NCBI RefSeq assembly: GCF_001262605.1
Contig: NZ_LGTC01000001.1
Coordinates: forward strand, 2,796,001-2,860,000
Source of the DNA: Pseudobacteroides cellulosolvens ATCC 35603 = DSM 2933
Lineage (GTDB): Bacteria > Bacillota > Clostridia > Acetivibrionales > DSM-2933
Direction of reading: 5' to 3'
Length of the DNA: 64,000 nt
In this document: positions 29,282 through 38,386 of the stretch, in pieces
Layout of the letters: the number at the start of each line of letters is the position of its first letter
How positions within the stretch are numbered: the stretch's first letter is position 1
Translations under genes and position numbers: made by a program
The notes under the pieces: model-generated
What the model was told of the DNA's origin: nothing
The model's input: only the letters and a program-made list of their open reading frames with translations
Database searches by the model: none

Positions 29282-30160
29282 TCAGGAAGCGGTATTCCTT
29301 ACAAACTCAATTATCTTTCTTCCTGCTAAAGCACCCTGTCCTACCGCAGTAGCTATTTGCTTGAATCCTCCCGTGCAGTCACCGGCGGCAAATAACCCGT
29401 CTATATTAGTCTGCATATCGGAATTCACAAGAATGGAGCCATCCTGGGTAAGAACCCCAAGTTTTCTTGCGAAGTCGATACTTGAAGCACTCTCATATGC
29501 AACAAACAGACCATCAATGTTCTTCTGATCACCATCATTAAATACTATCCTTTGCAGAAAATCCTTGCCTTCAATGCTTACAACCGGCTTTTTATTCATA
29601 TTAAACTTTTTTGCCTCATTCTGGAATTCTTTTGAAAATTCAGGAGCAAAACCATTGGTAAAAATTGTGATATCCTTTGTATATGCCAGAAGTTCCAAAG
29701 CCTCATGTACTGCATAATCCTTATACCCAAGGACTCCAACCTTTAAATCATTATAGAAAAATCCATCGCATGTGGAACAATAACTGACTCCATTCCCTTC
29801 AAATTCCTTTAAGTTTTTGATGTTTATTTTCTTTTGTTTTTGTCCGGTTGCCATCAGAACTGCTTTAGCAGAAAACTGTCTTTTAGCCGTTGTAACCAAA
29901 AAGTTCTCATCCTTTTTGATTTCAATAACTTCATCTTCAACAATTTCTCCTCCAAGCCTTAAGGCCTGTTCTACTCCCTGCTTTAATAAGTATTGTCCGC
30001 TTATAGGTTCTGAAAAGCCATAATAGTTTTCTATCTTTTCCGTCTTTGCAAGAGCACTTTCATTCATACCTATAATGAGTGTTTTCAGATTTGCTCTTAT
30101 TGTATATAGGGAAGCTGATATTCCAGCAGGACCCTTTCCGATTATAATAACATCATACAT
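29282..30160 (-). CDS. Thioredoxin reductase-like flavoprotein
   Basis: The 292-residue protein has an FAD-binding start (DVIIIGKGPAGISAS), the redox pair CSTC in YCSTCDGFF near residue 130, and the C-terminal FAD site FAAGDCTGG near 265. The NAD(P)-binding loop is weaker than usual: VGVLGYKDYAVHEALEL replaces the GGGxSA pattern, so the electron donor may be ferredoxin or another partner. It probably reduces thioredoxin or a similar dithiol protein. ATG 30160 follows GGAGG; an ATG at 30175 has no binding site. Confidence 0.85.
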   Translation of the reverse strand: MYDVIIIGKGPAGISASLYTIRANLKTLIIGMNESALAKTEKIENYYGFSEPISGQYLLKQGVEQALRLGGEIVEDEVIEIKKDENFLVTTAKRQFSAKAVLMATGQKQKKINIKNLKEFEGNGVSYCSTCDGFFYNDLKVGVLGYKDYAVHEALELLAYTKDITIFTNGFAPEFSKEFQNEAKKFNMNKKPVVSIEGKDFLQRIVFNDGDQKNIDGLFVAYESASSIDFARKLGVLTQDGSILVNSDMQTNIDGLFAAGDCTGGFKQIATAVGQGALAGRKIIEFVRNTAS

Positions 30161-30330
30161 TCTATTATCCTCCATAGTGTATCTTAAAAACAGTTAAGGT
30201 ATGATTTAAAAATCACTTCCGTTTTATTTGTATTATAAATATTTTACCACCATATTAAATAAAGTGTAACATTTTTTTAGCTTTCATAATATTATGTAAA
30301 TATACAAGTCACTATAAGGGAGTGATTTTA

Positions 30331-30513
30331 ATGACTTCATATAAATCTAAAGATTCCAACACTGAGCTGTTATTTTTTATAATCATTTTTTTACTGCTTT
30401 TTTACGATGACAGTTTCTTAAGAACCCACAAAATAGGATGCTCTATAAAGTCAACAAATAAAGACAGTTCAATATTATTCTTTATATTAGTATTTTTACT
30501 ATTGTTTTATTAA
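30331..30513 (+). CDS. Small protein with duplicated hydrophobic segments
   Basis: This 60-residue protein has two nearly identical hydrophobic halves, LLFFIIIFLLLFYDD and ILFFILVFLLLFY, joined by a charged piece. GGGAGTGAT precedes ATG 30331. I do not recognise the family; small Leu/Phe/Asp-rich proteins of this style occur in spore formers. It leads a run of four same-strand small genes, separated from the next by a family 2 repeat. Confidence 0.7.
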   Translation: MTSYKSKDSNTELLFFIIIFLLLFYDDSFLRTHKIGCSIKSTNKDSSILFFILVFLLLFY

Positions 30514-30572
30514 GTATAGTTATAGTGCCCAATTAACAATTTGTTATATTAAAATGTAAAGATTAACCATTT

Positions 30573-30672
30573 TAGGCATGTTGAAAATATAACTTCCCGT
30601 ATAATTTCCCTTTCGTGCTTACTTAACTCGTGAACACACGCTCAAAAGGAAGTAATATTTCAATCATGCCTA
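30573..30672 (-). repeat. Family 2 repeat, single inverted copy
   Basis: This 100-base copy is in reverse orientation to the tandem pair at 14440. Its ends TTAGGCATG and CATGCCTAA are inverted repeats of each other, and AACTTCCCG faces GGAAGTAAT. It sits between two small genes. Confidence 0.9.
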
Positions 30673-30768
30673 AATATAATTTGTTAGTTCCTAATATAAT
30701 AAATTGTAACATAAATGGATCTATATTCATTTATTACAAATATAGTTAAATGGAAAGGGCTGATGATT

Positions 30769-31095
30769 ATGAATAATCCATTCAATAAAAAACTGAGCGA
30801 ACTCTTTGGCAAGATGGATGAAAAGGTATTGCAGGCAAGGCTTTCTGCCGCCATGGATATGCTTCAAAAAGGAGATGCTGAAGAGTTGGCCAAAAAACTT
30901 AACAAGGTTGATAAAGAAGAACTCTTAAGTAAAATAAATGAGATTGATGATTCCAAGCTCAAATCCTTGAACCTCAATAAAGATGAACTGAGCAAAAGGA
31001 TTAATGAGGAGGATCTCTCCAAATTATCTGCACTCATAGGTGACCGTGGAGATGAAATTATAAGTAGAATTAAGGAATTAATAAACAAATCCTGA
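30769..31095 (+). CDS. Small charged helical protein
   Basis: The 108-residue protein is a string of short helices in which a motif of the type LSKINEIDDSKL, LSKRINEEDLSKL and LAKKLNKVDKEEL repeats about every 20 residues. It is highly charged with no membrane segment. ATG 30769 is nine bases after AAAGGG; upstream in-frame starts at 30715 and 30763 have worse spacing. I do not recognise it. It is followed 37 bases later by the next small gene and is probably in the same transcript. Confidence 0.65.
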   Translation: MNNPFNKKLSELFGKMDEKVLQARLSAAMDMLQKGDAEELAKKLNKVDKEELLSKINEIDDSKLKSLNLNKDELSKRINEEDLSKLSALIGDRGDEIISRIKELINKS

Positions 31096-31132
31096 ATATA
31101 CTTATACAAAAGCTCTTTAGGAGGAACATTGG

Positions 31133-31522
31133 ATGAGCGATGACCTTAACAAGAAAATTAGGCAAATTACTGATATATTAGGCCAGGAAAACCTTCCTGA
31201 TAATGTAAAGGGGCTTCTTACTCTTCTAGCTGGATCAGATAAATCAAATGAAAAAGAGGCCCCTAAAGAACTGCCTTCCGAGCCAATAAGAAATGAAAGC
31301 AGAAGCCACAGTGAAATGGAAGAAAACATGGAAATGCTTAGCAGGGCAAAAAAAATATTTGATAAGATCAATACTAAGGATGATCCAAGAATTAACCTCC
31401 TCTATTCAATGAAGCCTTTTCTTAACAACAATAGACAAAAAAAACTCGGAACTTGCATTAAACTGCTGCAAATGTATAATTTGTCGAAGTTGATGGATGA
31501 TACCGATAAAAGCTTTTTATAG
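31133..31522 (+). CDS. Small hypothetical protein with KPFL-type C-terminal module
   Basis: The 129-residue protein has a helical N-terminus (LNKKIRQITDIL), a Glu/Ser-rich linker (about 40-70) and a C-terminal module YSMKPFLNNNRQKKLGTCIKL. A module of similar design, IVKPILPNNHKAMVEKLQQIY, ends the protein at 51590-51973, which suggests a small paralogous family. AGGAGG precedes the ATG. It lies 15 bases before the next gene. I do not know its function; it is probably cytoplasmic. Confidence 0.68.
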   Translation: MSDDLNKKIRQITDILGQENLPDNVKGLLTLLAGSDKSNEKEAPKELPSEPIRNESRSHSEMEENMEMLSRAKKIFDKINTKDDPRINLLYSMKPFLNNNRQKKLGTCIKLLQMYNLSKLMDDTDKSFL

Positions 31523-31537
31523 GAGGAGGGTATTGAA

Positions 31538-31876
31538 ATGATTTACAGAAAAAAGCCTCCTACCAACATAAGATTCACTTATCCAGGGCCAAAGCAAAAA
31601 AGCACCTTTGATAATGAATATCATGAAGATAGTTTGCCGCAGGAACTTAAAGATATTCCGCTTCCTAATTTAGACTCCGAAAGCCCCTGCCAAAATCAAG
31701 GCAGGAGATGGAATAAAAACATACCATCGCCACTACAATTTTTACATAACAATATTGGTATTGAAGAGATAATTATACTAGGCACAATTTTTTTGTTGAT
31801 AGAGGAGTCAATAGAAGATGAAATACTTCTTATAATCCTTATATATCTATTATTAGCGGGATTTGAAAGAAATTAG
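31538..31876 (+). CDS. Small membrane protein, Pro-rich N-terminus
   Basis: The 112-residue protein has a basic, Pro-rich N-terminal half followed by two hydrophobic segments separated by an acidic turn: EEIIILGTIFLLIEES and EDEILLIILIYLLLAG. The hydrophobic-acidic-hydrophobic plan matches the 60-residue protein at 30331. GGAGGAGGG precedes the ATG. Last gene of the run, closed by the hairpin at 31889-31917. Family not recognised. Confidence 0.68.
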   Translation: MIYRKKPPTNIRFTYPGPKQKSTFDNEYHEDSLPQELKDIPLPNLDSESPCQNQGRRWNKNIPSPLQFLHNNIGIEEIIILGTIFLLIEESIEDEILLIILIYLLLAGFERN

Positions 31877-31888
31877 AATGAATAAATA

Positions 31889-31917
31889 AGGGGCATTTCA
31901 GCTTTTTGAAATGCCCT
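31889..31917. terminator. Terminator made of family 1 repeat ends
   Basis: Stem AGGGGCATTTCA and TGAAATGCCCT with GCTTTT between. The arms are the terminal inverted repeats of family 1 with the interior missing. It separates the convergent small-gene run and the membrane-protein gene. Confidence 0.75.
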
Positions 31918-31936
31918 ATTGCAAAATCCGTAGGAT

Positions 31937-32830
31937 TTATTCATACTCCACATCTTGCGGAACATAACTTTCTGCAATTTTGTATACAGAAAACACATAT
32001 GTTATAAAAAAACCAAAAAACAAAGTATTGAAAACCCAATTAGCTATAAAGCCAGCAAATTTCTTTATGTTCATGGCGAAATCAGCATCGGCGGAATTGA
32101 CATTAATTTTGGCGAGGAAAAAATGACAAACCATAAATACAACTATAAATACTATGTACCTAACAGAAATTTTCCAAAAAAACTTATCCGCATTTTCCTT
32201 ACCTGTCAGAAACCATCTCCTACTGTTATTTACTGATGCAGGAAACCAGAAACTGATATATGTACTGTAAAACATAAAAATGAGAAAAATAACACCTATG
32301 GTAATTACATCAACAAAAGCTGCAACTACTGTTAAATCCGCTCTACCTGAAAGCCAAGATTTTGTGATTATAACAGCAGGAACCGATGCAACTAAAGTAA
32401 CAATCAGAACAATAATACTAACCAAAACTGCCCTTAAAGAAACAAATGATATTCTTAAGAAAAATTTCTTTATTCCTTCCAGGAATTCACCTTTGTATTT
32501 TTCCTTTTTTCCGACAGCATTATTGATTACATTGAAATAACCGCTAAAAATAAGACCTATCAATATAGACGCAAACAATAAAATCAATATAAAACCAATC
32601 AGTGCCTTCAATGCCGTTCCAGGATTCATCATAATATTTAATAAAATCTGAATGGAATAAATGATCATATCCAGAAAATCGCCCTTACCCAACCTGTTAA
32701 ATCCCATTAAAAGAGCTGTCAGTGGATTTCTTGAATCTATAATGCTGTATACTAAAGCAATAAATCCAAAATACACCAATATAAAAGGCCGCCTTATAAT
32801 TGATTGCACAGCCTTACCCAAAACCTTCAT
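31937..32830 (-). CDS. Hypothetical membrane protein, six or more membrane segments
   Basis: About 297 residues with six or seven membrane segments and few loops, opening with MKVLGKAVQSIIRRPFILVYF. A segment FLEGIKKFFLRI before the central helices recalls the DUF4013-like membrane proteins that resemble ABC or glycerophosphodiester-linked membrane domains, but no motif is decisive. ATG 32830 follows AGAAGG; the longer frame begins at a GTG without a site. It lies downstream of the LtaS-like gene on the same strand, about 100 bases away. Function unknown. Confidence 0.65.
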   Translation of the reverse strand: MKVLGKAVQSIIRRPFILVYFGFIALVYSIIDSRNPLTALLMGFNRLGKGDFLDMIIYSIQILLNIMMNPGTALKALIGFILILLFASILIGLIFSGYFNVINNAVGKKEKYKGEFLEGIKKFFLRISFVSLRAVLVSIIVLIVTLVASVPAVIITKSWLSGRADLTVVAAFVDVITIGVIFLIFMFYSTYISFWFPASVNNSRRWFLTGKENADKFFWKISVRYIVFIVVFMVCHFFLAKINVNSADADFAMNIKKFAGFIANWVFNTLFFGFFITYVFSVYKIAESYVPQDVEYE

Positions 32831-32933
32831 AATCCATACCTTCTTTCGCACAAATAAAACAGTTAAAACAACTCAATTATTATATCATACGGATAATTTT
32901 CAGTAAAGCTTCTCAACAAGGGATTTATAAGGT

Positions 32934-34628
32934 TTATCTCTTTTTAATTTTTTCTACCAGATACGACCTATCATACTTGCTTCCTTTAAACGGGATGTCT
33001 TTAGACTCACTGTTCGGATCAATTAAATCGCGACCATCTGTCTTTAATTTAAAAGAAATACCTGAATTGTTAAGAACTGTTGGAGCAATATCTAAAAATG
33101 ATGCTGCTTCACGTTCATTTTTAAATTTTTTATTATCAGGAGTAATTATAATCAATGGTACAAATTCAAAATGTTTGTCGTCTTCTTTAAAAGAACCTTG
33201 CCAGTATAAATTTGAATAAAGGTTAGGAGCATGATCTCCGTATATTAAAATATAGGTATCATCATTTCTGATTTCTTCAACAAAATTTTTAATGCATTGA
33301 TCAACATATGACATTGAGTTAAAATAGTTTTTAATTAGCTGAATTTCTATATCGTCATAGATGCTTTTACTAAAATAACGATTAACATTGGAAAAAGGCG
33401 TATGGCTTGTCATAGTTATTACATATGCAAGGTATGGCTCTTCCAGTTTCTTTATGGTTTCTGAAGCAAATTTAAACAGATCCTTATCAGGTGCTCCCCA
33501 CCCTTTTTGTTTTAAACCCATTTTATCAATATCATAAAATTCATGAAATCCCATTTTAGGAAATGCTGAATCCCTGTTAAAGAAAACATCTGTGTTCCCG
33601 TGAAACGCAACGTTAGTATAGTATCCATCCTTCAGCTTTTTTAGCATGGAATTATTATACTTGTAATTTGATAGCTTGATAGATGGAAATTCATCTAAAG
33701 GCTCTATACTGTTAATTATTGAAAACTCACTGTCTGAAGTGCCTCCCCCCTTATGATAGCTCATTACATAAGGGTAATAAATATTTTTGTTGGCCAGTGA
33801 GTTAAGGTATGGCATTATATATTGATTCTTGTACTTTGTATTTACGATTATGGAATCCATAGCCTCCACCTGTATAAGTACAAAATTGGGGTTTTCCAAT
33901 GAATTGTCGTCTTTAATCATCTGGCTGCCATATACAAATTGTTTAATAAACTGGTTTTCACTGCTTTTAATCCAAACATTTACTAGACTATTAGCCACAG
34001 TTCCGTACCATTGGACTATTGGTGACTCACCTTTAAACTTGTCGCTCATTAGAGTAGTGATAAAGTTTTTATTGTTATAATAAGTAATCTGTACTTGAAC
34101 AATAACCGCTATTGTGACTAGTACAGCAACTATTCTGTACAGGAGTAATTTTTTTCTTAATTCACGTACTTTAATATAATTAAAAGCAATAAATAAAAAA
34201 GCAGGCACATCAATAAAAGCAATTAACATCTTAAAGCTCAACGGGGCAGATGAATTCTTAGCAGCTTCAAACCCCTCACTGAAAAGCGATATAAATTGCA
34301 TAACGTTTAGATAGCTGTGATAATACAGATAGTATGAAAAATTAACTAATATGTAAACTATCTGTATAAGGTAAGCCAGTATAAACATGAACCTTGACTT
34401 GAAGCTCAAAACTAATACATAAGAAAGGAATACTACGACAAATGACATAATAAATTTATTCTTGAATGCATCTGCCGTTTGGGTAGGAATAATATAGTAA
34501 TTGAAAAGTGTTACTTTTAATGCATTTAGTAGAAAAAATAACAGCACTGCAATTAAAATTATTATTCCTGACTTACTTGTAAGTATTGTGAAGACTTCCT
34601 TTTGGTTTTGGATAAATTTTTTAAACAC
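32934..34628 (-). CDS. LtaS-like membrane sulfatase/phosphoglycerol transferase
   Basis: The protein of about 564 residues has five N-terminal membrane segments and an extracellular alkaline-phosphatase-superfamily domain. Catalytic and metal residues of the LtaS type are visible: Glu in LIQVEAMDS, the nucleophile Thr in GGGTSDSEFS, and Asp-His in YGDHAPNLYS, plus SHTPFSN. Such enzymes polymerise glycerol-phosphate from phosphatidylglycerol onto lipoteichoic acid or related glycans. I prefer the GTG at 34628 (AGAGG upstream) over a TTG at 34667. A family 1 repeat lies upstream. The exact glycopolymer is not readable. Confidence 0.9.
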   Translation of the reverse strand: MFKKFIQNQKEVFTILTSKSGIIILIAVLLFFLLNALKVTLFNYYIIPTQTADAFKNKFIMSFVVVFLSYVLVLSFKSRFMFILAYLIQIVYILVNFSYYLYYHSYLNVMQFISLFSEGFEAAKNSSAPLSFKMLIAFIDVPAFLFIAFNYIKVRELRKKLLLYRIVAVLVTIAVIVQVQITYYNNKNFITTLMSDKFKGESPIVQWYGTVANSLVNVWIKSSENQFIKQFVYGSQMIKDDNSLENPNFVLIQVEAMDSIIVNTKYKNQYIMPYLNSLANKNIYYPYVMSYHKGGGTSDSEFSIINSIEPLDEFPSIKLSNYKYNNSMLKKLKDGYYTNVAFHGNTDVFFNRDSAFPKMGFHEFYDIDKMGLKQKGWGAPDKDLFKFASETIKKLEEPYLAYVITMTSHTPFSNVNRYFSKSIYDDIEIQLIKNYFNSMSYVDQCIKNFVEEIRNDDTYILIYGDHAPNLYSNLYWQGSFKEDDKHFEFVPLIIITPDNKKFKNEREAASFLDIAPTVLNNSGISFKLKTDGRDLIDPNSESKDIPFKGSKYDRSYLVEKIKKR

Positions 34629-34710
34629 TTCTTTACCTCTTTGACCCCGTAGTTTTCTCGTACGCAATAATATTTTTAAAAGCGACTAGATTTTTAACAT
34701 ATTTACATAA

Positions 34711-34809
34711 GGGCATTTCAAAAAACACATTATTCAAGTATTTTTTATGGAATATCATCAATTCAGCTTTTTGAAATGCCCCATTGACCAGTTAATTATT
34801 TGCTAATAC
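34711..34809 (+). repeat. Family 1 dispersed repeat, copy B
   Basis: About 99 bases starting GGGCATTTCAAAAA, with CAAGTATTTTTTATGG, AATATCATCAATTCAG and CTTTTTGAAATGCCCC, then GACCAGTTAATTATT and CTAATAC. Blocks and order match copy A. Confidence 0.82.
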
Positions 34810-34871
34810 ATAATTCAATTTTATATTTATTTCATCAAAGTATCAAGATCATTATATATAATTTATCATTA

Positions 34872-37025
34872 CTAAATATTTTTCATGCTCAGTGAAATCC
34901 TCTTTCTCTGGACTTCTACAGATAAAACCCTTACTTTCACAATATCTCCCACTGCAACAACTTCCATTGGATTTTTTACATATCTGTCACATAATTCCGA
35001 TATATGGACAAGTCCATCCTGATGTACACCTATATCAACGAAAGCACCAAAATCGGCAACATTTCTAACTGTACCTGTGAGTATCATTCCAGGCTTCAAG
35101 TCCTCAATATCCAATACATCAGTCAATAAAACCGGCTTGGGAAGCTCATCTCTCGGATCACGTCCGGGTTTTAGAAGTTCATCCATTATGTCTCTTAAAG
35201 TAGGAACACCAACACCAATTTCCTCTGCTATGTTTGTAACTCCTCTTTTACTTACTTCCTCTTTTAACCCCTTAAGGTTGCCGCTAGACACATCATCCAA
35301 GGCAAATCCTGTAAGTTTTAACAGCTTTAAAACAGCATCATATGACTCGGGATGTACAGCTGTGTTATCCAATATATTTTTTCCGTCCGGAATTCTTAAA
35401 AACCCTGCACATTGTTCAAAAGCCTTGTCTCCAAGCTTCTTAACCTTTTTTATCTCCTGTCTTTTAGTGAACTTTCCGTTTTGCTCTCTATATTCAACTA
35501 TATTTTTCGCTACTGTACCGTTTATTCCTGATACATACGAAAGAAGTGACGGTGATGCAGTATTAAGGTCAACTCCTACACTGTTAACAGCATCTTCAAC
35601 CACCCCGCCCAAAGATTCTCCAAGCTTTTTCTGATTCATATCATGCTGATATTGACCAACTCCTATTGATTTGGGGTCAATTTTAACAAGCTCGGCAAGC
35701 GGGTCCTGGAGCCTTCTGGCGATTGAGGCTGCACTTCTTAATGCCACATCAAAATCAGGAAACTCCTCTGCTCCAAGCTTGGATGCGGAATAAACAGAAG
35801 CACCTGCCTCACTGACCACCATATAATATATTTTTTTGTCAATTTCTTTCAAAAGCTCCGATATGAATATTTCGGATTCCTTTGATGCTGTTCCGTTGCC
35901 TATTGAAATAATATCTACATTATGCTTTTCTATTAAGTGCTTAAGAACCTTTTTTGCTTCCTCTGTCTTGTTTTGAGGCGGTGTGGGATAGACAACGGTA
36001 GTCGCCAAAACCTTTCCTGTATCATCAACAACACAGATTTTACAGCCTGTCCTATAAGCTGGATCAAGTCCAAGAACGACCTTGCCCTTTACCGGAGGCT
36101 GAAGCAGTAAATTCTTAAGATTTGCCGCAAAGACCTTCATAGCTTGTTCTTCTGCACGATCTGTAAGCTCATTCCTCACTTCACGCTCAATTGATGGAAA
36201 AATCAATCTGCTGTAGGAATCTTCGGCTGCCCTTTCAACATAGTTGGATGTTACAGATTTTGTTTTTTTAACGGTATGTGCCTTCAGGTAATTGATAGGG
36301 AGCTCTTCCGGTACAGAGATTTTTACCTGTAAAAACTCATCCTTTTCTCCCCTGTTTATAGCCAATACCCTGTGATTTGCAATCTTTTGCACAGGTTCTT
36401 TGAAATCATAATACATTTTATAAACTGATTCCTCTTCCTTTTTGGCTTGGGAAATAATTGTTCCCGATTGGAAGAAAATATCCCTGATTGATTTTCTGAA
36501 TGCTGCATTGTCTGAAATATTCTCCGCAATTATATCCATAGCCCCATTTAATGCATCATTTACGGTATTCACTTCTTTCTCCGGATTTATAAAAGGTTTT
36601 ACTATATCATCAATAGGTCTATCCATTATTCTTTGTTCAAAAATAATATCAGCTAAAGGCTCAAGACCTTTTTCCTTAGCTACTGTAGCCCTTGTCCTTC
36701 TTTTTGGTCTGAAAGGCCTGTAAATATCATCAATTTCCTGCACCGTATTTGCTTTTGCTATGGCATTTGCCAATTCATCAGTCAATTTCCCTTGTTCATC
36801 AATAAGTCTTTTTACCTCTTCCCTTCTTGCTTTGAGATTTCTAAGGTAAACAAGCCTTTCATAAAGCTCCCTTAAAACCTGATCATTCAGCTCACCTGTA
36901 ACTTCCTTCCTATACCTTGCTATAAAAGGAATTGTATTACCTTCATCAATAAGCTTAACCGTGTTTTGAACCTGAAACAGCTTTAAATTGAACTCCTTGG
37001 TTAATTGCCCGATTATATCAGCCAT
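34872..37025 (-). CDS. tex: Transcription accessory protein Tex
   Basis: The 717-residue protein has the Tex layout: N-terminal helical domain with NTIPFIARYRKE, a YqgF/RNase H-like core (VLGLDPAYRTGCKICVVD near 320-340), tandem helix-hairpin-helix motifs (SPSLLSYVSGINGTVA near 510) and a C-terminal S1 domain (VADFGAFVDIGVHQDGLVH near 645-665). It binds RNA and affects transcription and stress tolerance. ATG 37025 follows GGAGGAGC; the ATG at 37055 has no site. It is monocistronic. Confidence 0.95.
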   Translation of the reverse strand: MADIIGQLTKEFNLKLFQVQNTVKLIDEGNTIPFIARYRKEVTGELNDQVLRELYERLVYLRNLKARREEVKRLIDEQGKLTDELANAIAKANTVQEIDDIYRPFRPKRRTRATVAKEKGLEPLADIIFEQRIMDRPIDDIVKPFINPEKEVNTVNDALNGAMDIIAENISDNAAFRKSIRDIFFQSGTIISQAKKEEESVYKMYYDFKEPVQKIANHRVLAINRGEKDEFLQVKISVPEELPINYLKAHTVKKTKSVTSNYVERAAEDSYSRLIFPSIEREVRNELTDRAEEQAMKVFAANLKNLLLQPPVKGKVVLGLDPAYRTGCKICVVDDTGKVLATTVVYPTPPQNKTEEAKKVLKHLIEKHNVDIISIGNGTASKESEIFISELLKEIDKKIYYMVVSEAGASVYSASKLGAEEFPDFDVALRSAASIARRLQDPLAELVKIDPKSIGVGQYQHDMNQKKLGESLGGVVEDAVNSVGVDLNTASPSLLSYVSGINGTVAKNIVEYREQNGKFTKRQEIKKVKKLGDKAFEQCAGFLRIPDGKNILDNTAVHPESYDAVLKLLKLTGFALDDVSSGNLKGLKEEVSKRGVTNIAEEIGVGVPTLRDIMDELLKPGRDPRDELPKPVLLTDVLDIEDLKPGMILTGTVRNVADFGAFVDIGVHQDGLVHISELCDRYVKNPMEVVAVGDIVKVRVLSVEVQRKRISLSMKNI

Positions 37026-37082
37026 ATGCTCCTCCAATGTATTAATTGATAACACTTTTAATATATTATATATATTTTTTAA

Positions 37083-37120
37083 TATTAATCAATATTAAAA
37101 GTGATTAATATTGATTAATA
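37083..37120. repeat. Perfect 16-base inverted repeat upstream of tex and galE
   Basis: Arms 37083-37098 (TATTAATCAATATTAA) and 37105-37120 (TTAATATTGATTAATA) are exact reverse complements with a six-base loop. It lies in the 317-base divergent region between tex and galE, which otherwise shows only AT-rich promoter-like sequence. Confidence 0.8.
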
Positions 37121-37342
37121 CCTAATGTAACACAGTAAATTCAACAACTACGAATAATATTACTTTAAAACAATGTAATATTATTTGTGTTAGTTATGTA
37201 AAAAATGAGTTTAATTTTTTTATAATAAATGTTATTATAATTTAAACAAGCAAAATAGCGGAAATAAACATTTATAGTGTATTATTATGATATTAGTTGG
37301 TCTTAATATATAAATATTATGTATGAAAGGTAGTGAATTAAA

Positions 37343-38329
37343 TTGAGTATACTGGTTACAGGCGGAGCAGGATACATTGGAAGTCATACAGTAGCAGAAT
37401 TATTGGAAAATAAAGAGGACGTCATAATATTGGACAGCCTGGAAAGAGGTCACAAAGAATCTGTACTAGGTGGAAAGCTCATAATTGGTGATCTTAGAGA
37501 TAAGGAATTTATAAATAAAGTATTTAAAGAAAATGATATCGAAGCTGTTATACACTTTGCGGCATATATAGAGGTAGGAGAAAGTACTGTCGATCCACTT
37601 AAATTTTACAACAACAATGTTGTATCAACATTAAATCTTCTAAACGCCATGAATGAAGCTGGAGTTAAGAAAATTGTGTTCTCTTCTACTGCAGCAACTT
37701 ATGGAGAACCTGAAAACATTCCCATTCTTGAAACCGATAAGACATTGCCTACCAACCCTTATGGTGAAACGAAGCTTACTGTTGAAAAAGCATTAAAATG
37801 GGCTGACAGCTGCCTTGGTATAAAGCATGTAATATTGAGATATTTTAACGCCTCAGGAGCTCATATGAGCGGCAAAATCGGAGAGGATCACAATCCTGAA
37901 ACCCATCTAATACCATTAATATTGCAAGTGGCTCTCGGCAAAAGAGAAGACATAAAGATATTCGGAACTGATTATCCAACTCCTGACGGAACATGTATAA
38001 GGGACTATATCCATGTTACAGATCTTGCAAATGCCCATGTGCTTGCTCTTAATAAGCTTAGAAACGATAACAGCAGCCAAATTTACAACCTTGGTAACGG
38101 CAAGGGCTTTTCCGTTAAAGAAGTAATTGAAATTGCCCGTAAGGTAACAGGCCAGCCAATTAAGTCTGTTGTTGCACCCAAGCGTACAGGGGATCCTGCC
38201 ATACTTGTTGCATCTTCAGAAAAGATCATTAAAGAGTTAAAATGGGCTCCTCGCTATAACGATCTAGAAACAATAATTGAAACAGCTTGGACTTGGCATA
38301 AAACCCATCCTAAAGGCTATAATATATAA
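37343..38329 (+). CDS. galE: UDP-glucose 4-epimerase
   Basis: The 328-residue extended short-chain dehydrogenase has the NAD loop TGGAGYIGSH at residues 6-15, the catalytic Ser in VFSSTAATYGEP near 116 and Tyr/Lys in NPYGETK near 145. It interconverts UDP-glucose and UDP-galactose for polysaccharide and wall glycan synthesis. TTG start after AAAGGTAGTGA. The next gene, rph, repeats that context (AAAGGTAGTGA before a TTG), about 55 bases on. Confidence 0.95.
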   Translation: MSILVTGGAGYIGSHTVAELLENKEDVIILDSLERGHKESVLGGKLIIGDLRDKEFINKVFKENDIEAVIHFAAYIEVGESTVDPLKFYNNNVVSTLNLLNAMNEAGVKKIVFSSTAATYGEPENIPILETDKTLPTNPYGETKLTVEKALKWADSCLGIKHVILRYFNASGAHMSGKIGEDHNPETHLIPLILQVALGKREDIKIFGTDYPTPDGTCIRDYIHVTDLANAHVLALNKLRNDNSSQIYNLGNGKGFSVKEVIEIARKVTGQPIKSVVAPKRTGDPAILVASSEKIIKELKWAPRYNDLETIIETAWTWHKTHPKGYNI

Positions 38330-38386
38330 ATAATTATTTATGATGAGTGAAAAATTATTAACTAAATCAGAAAGGTAGTGACACCA

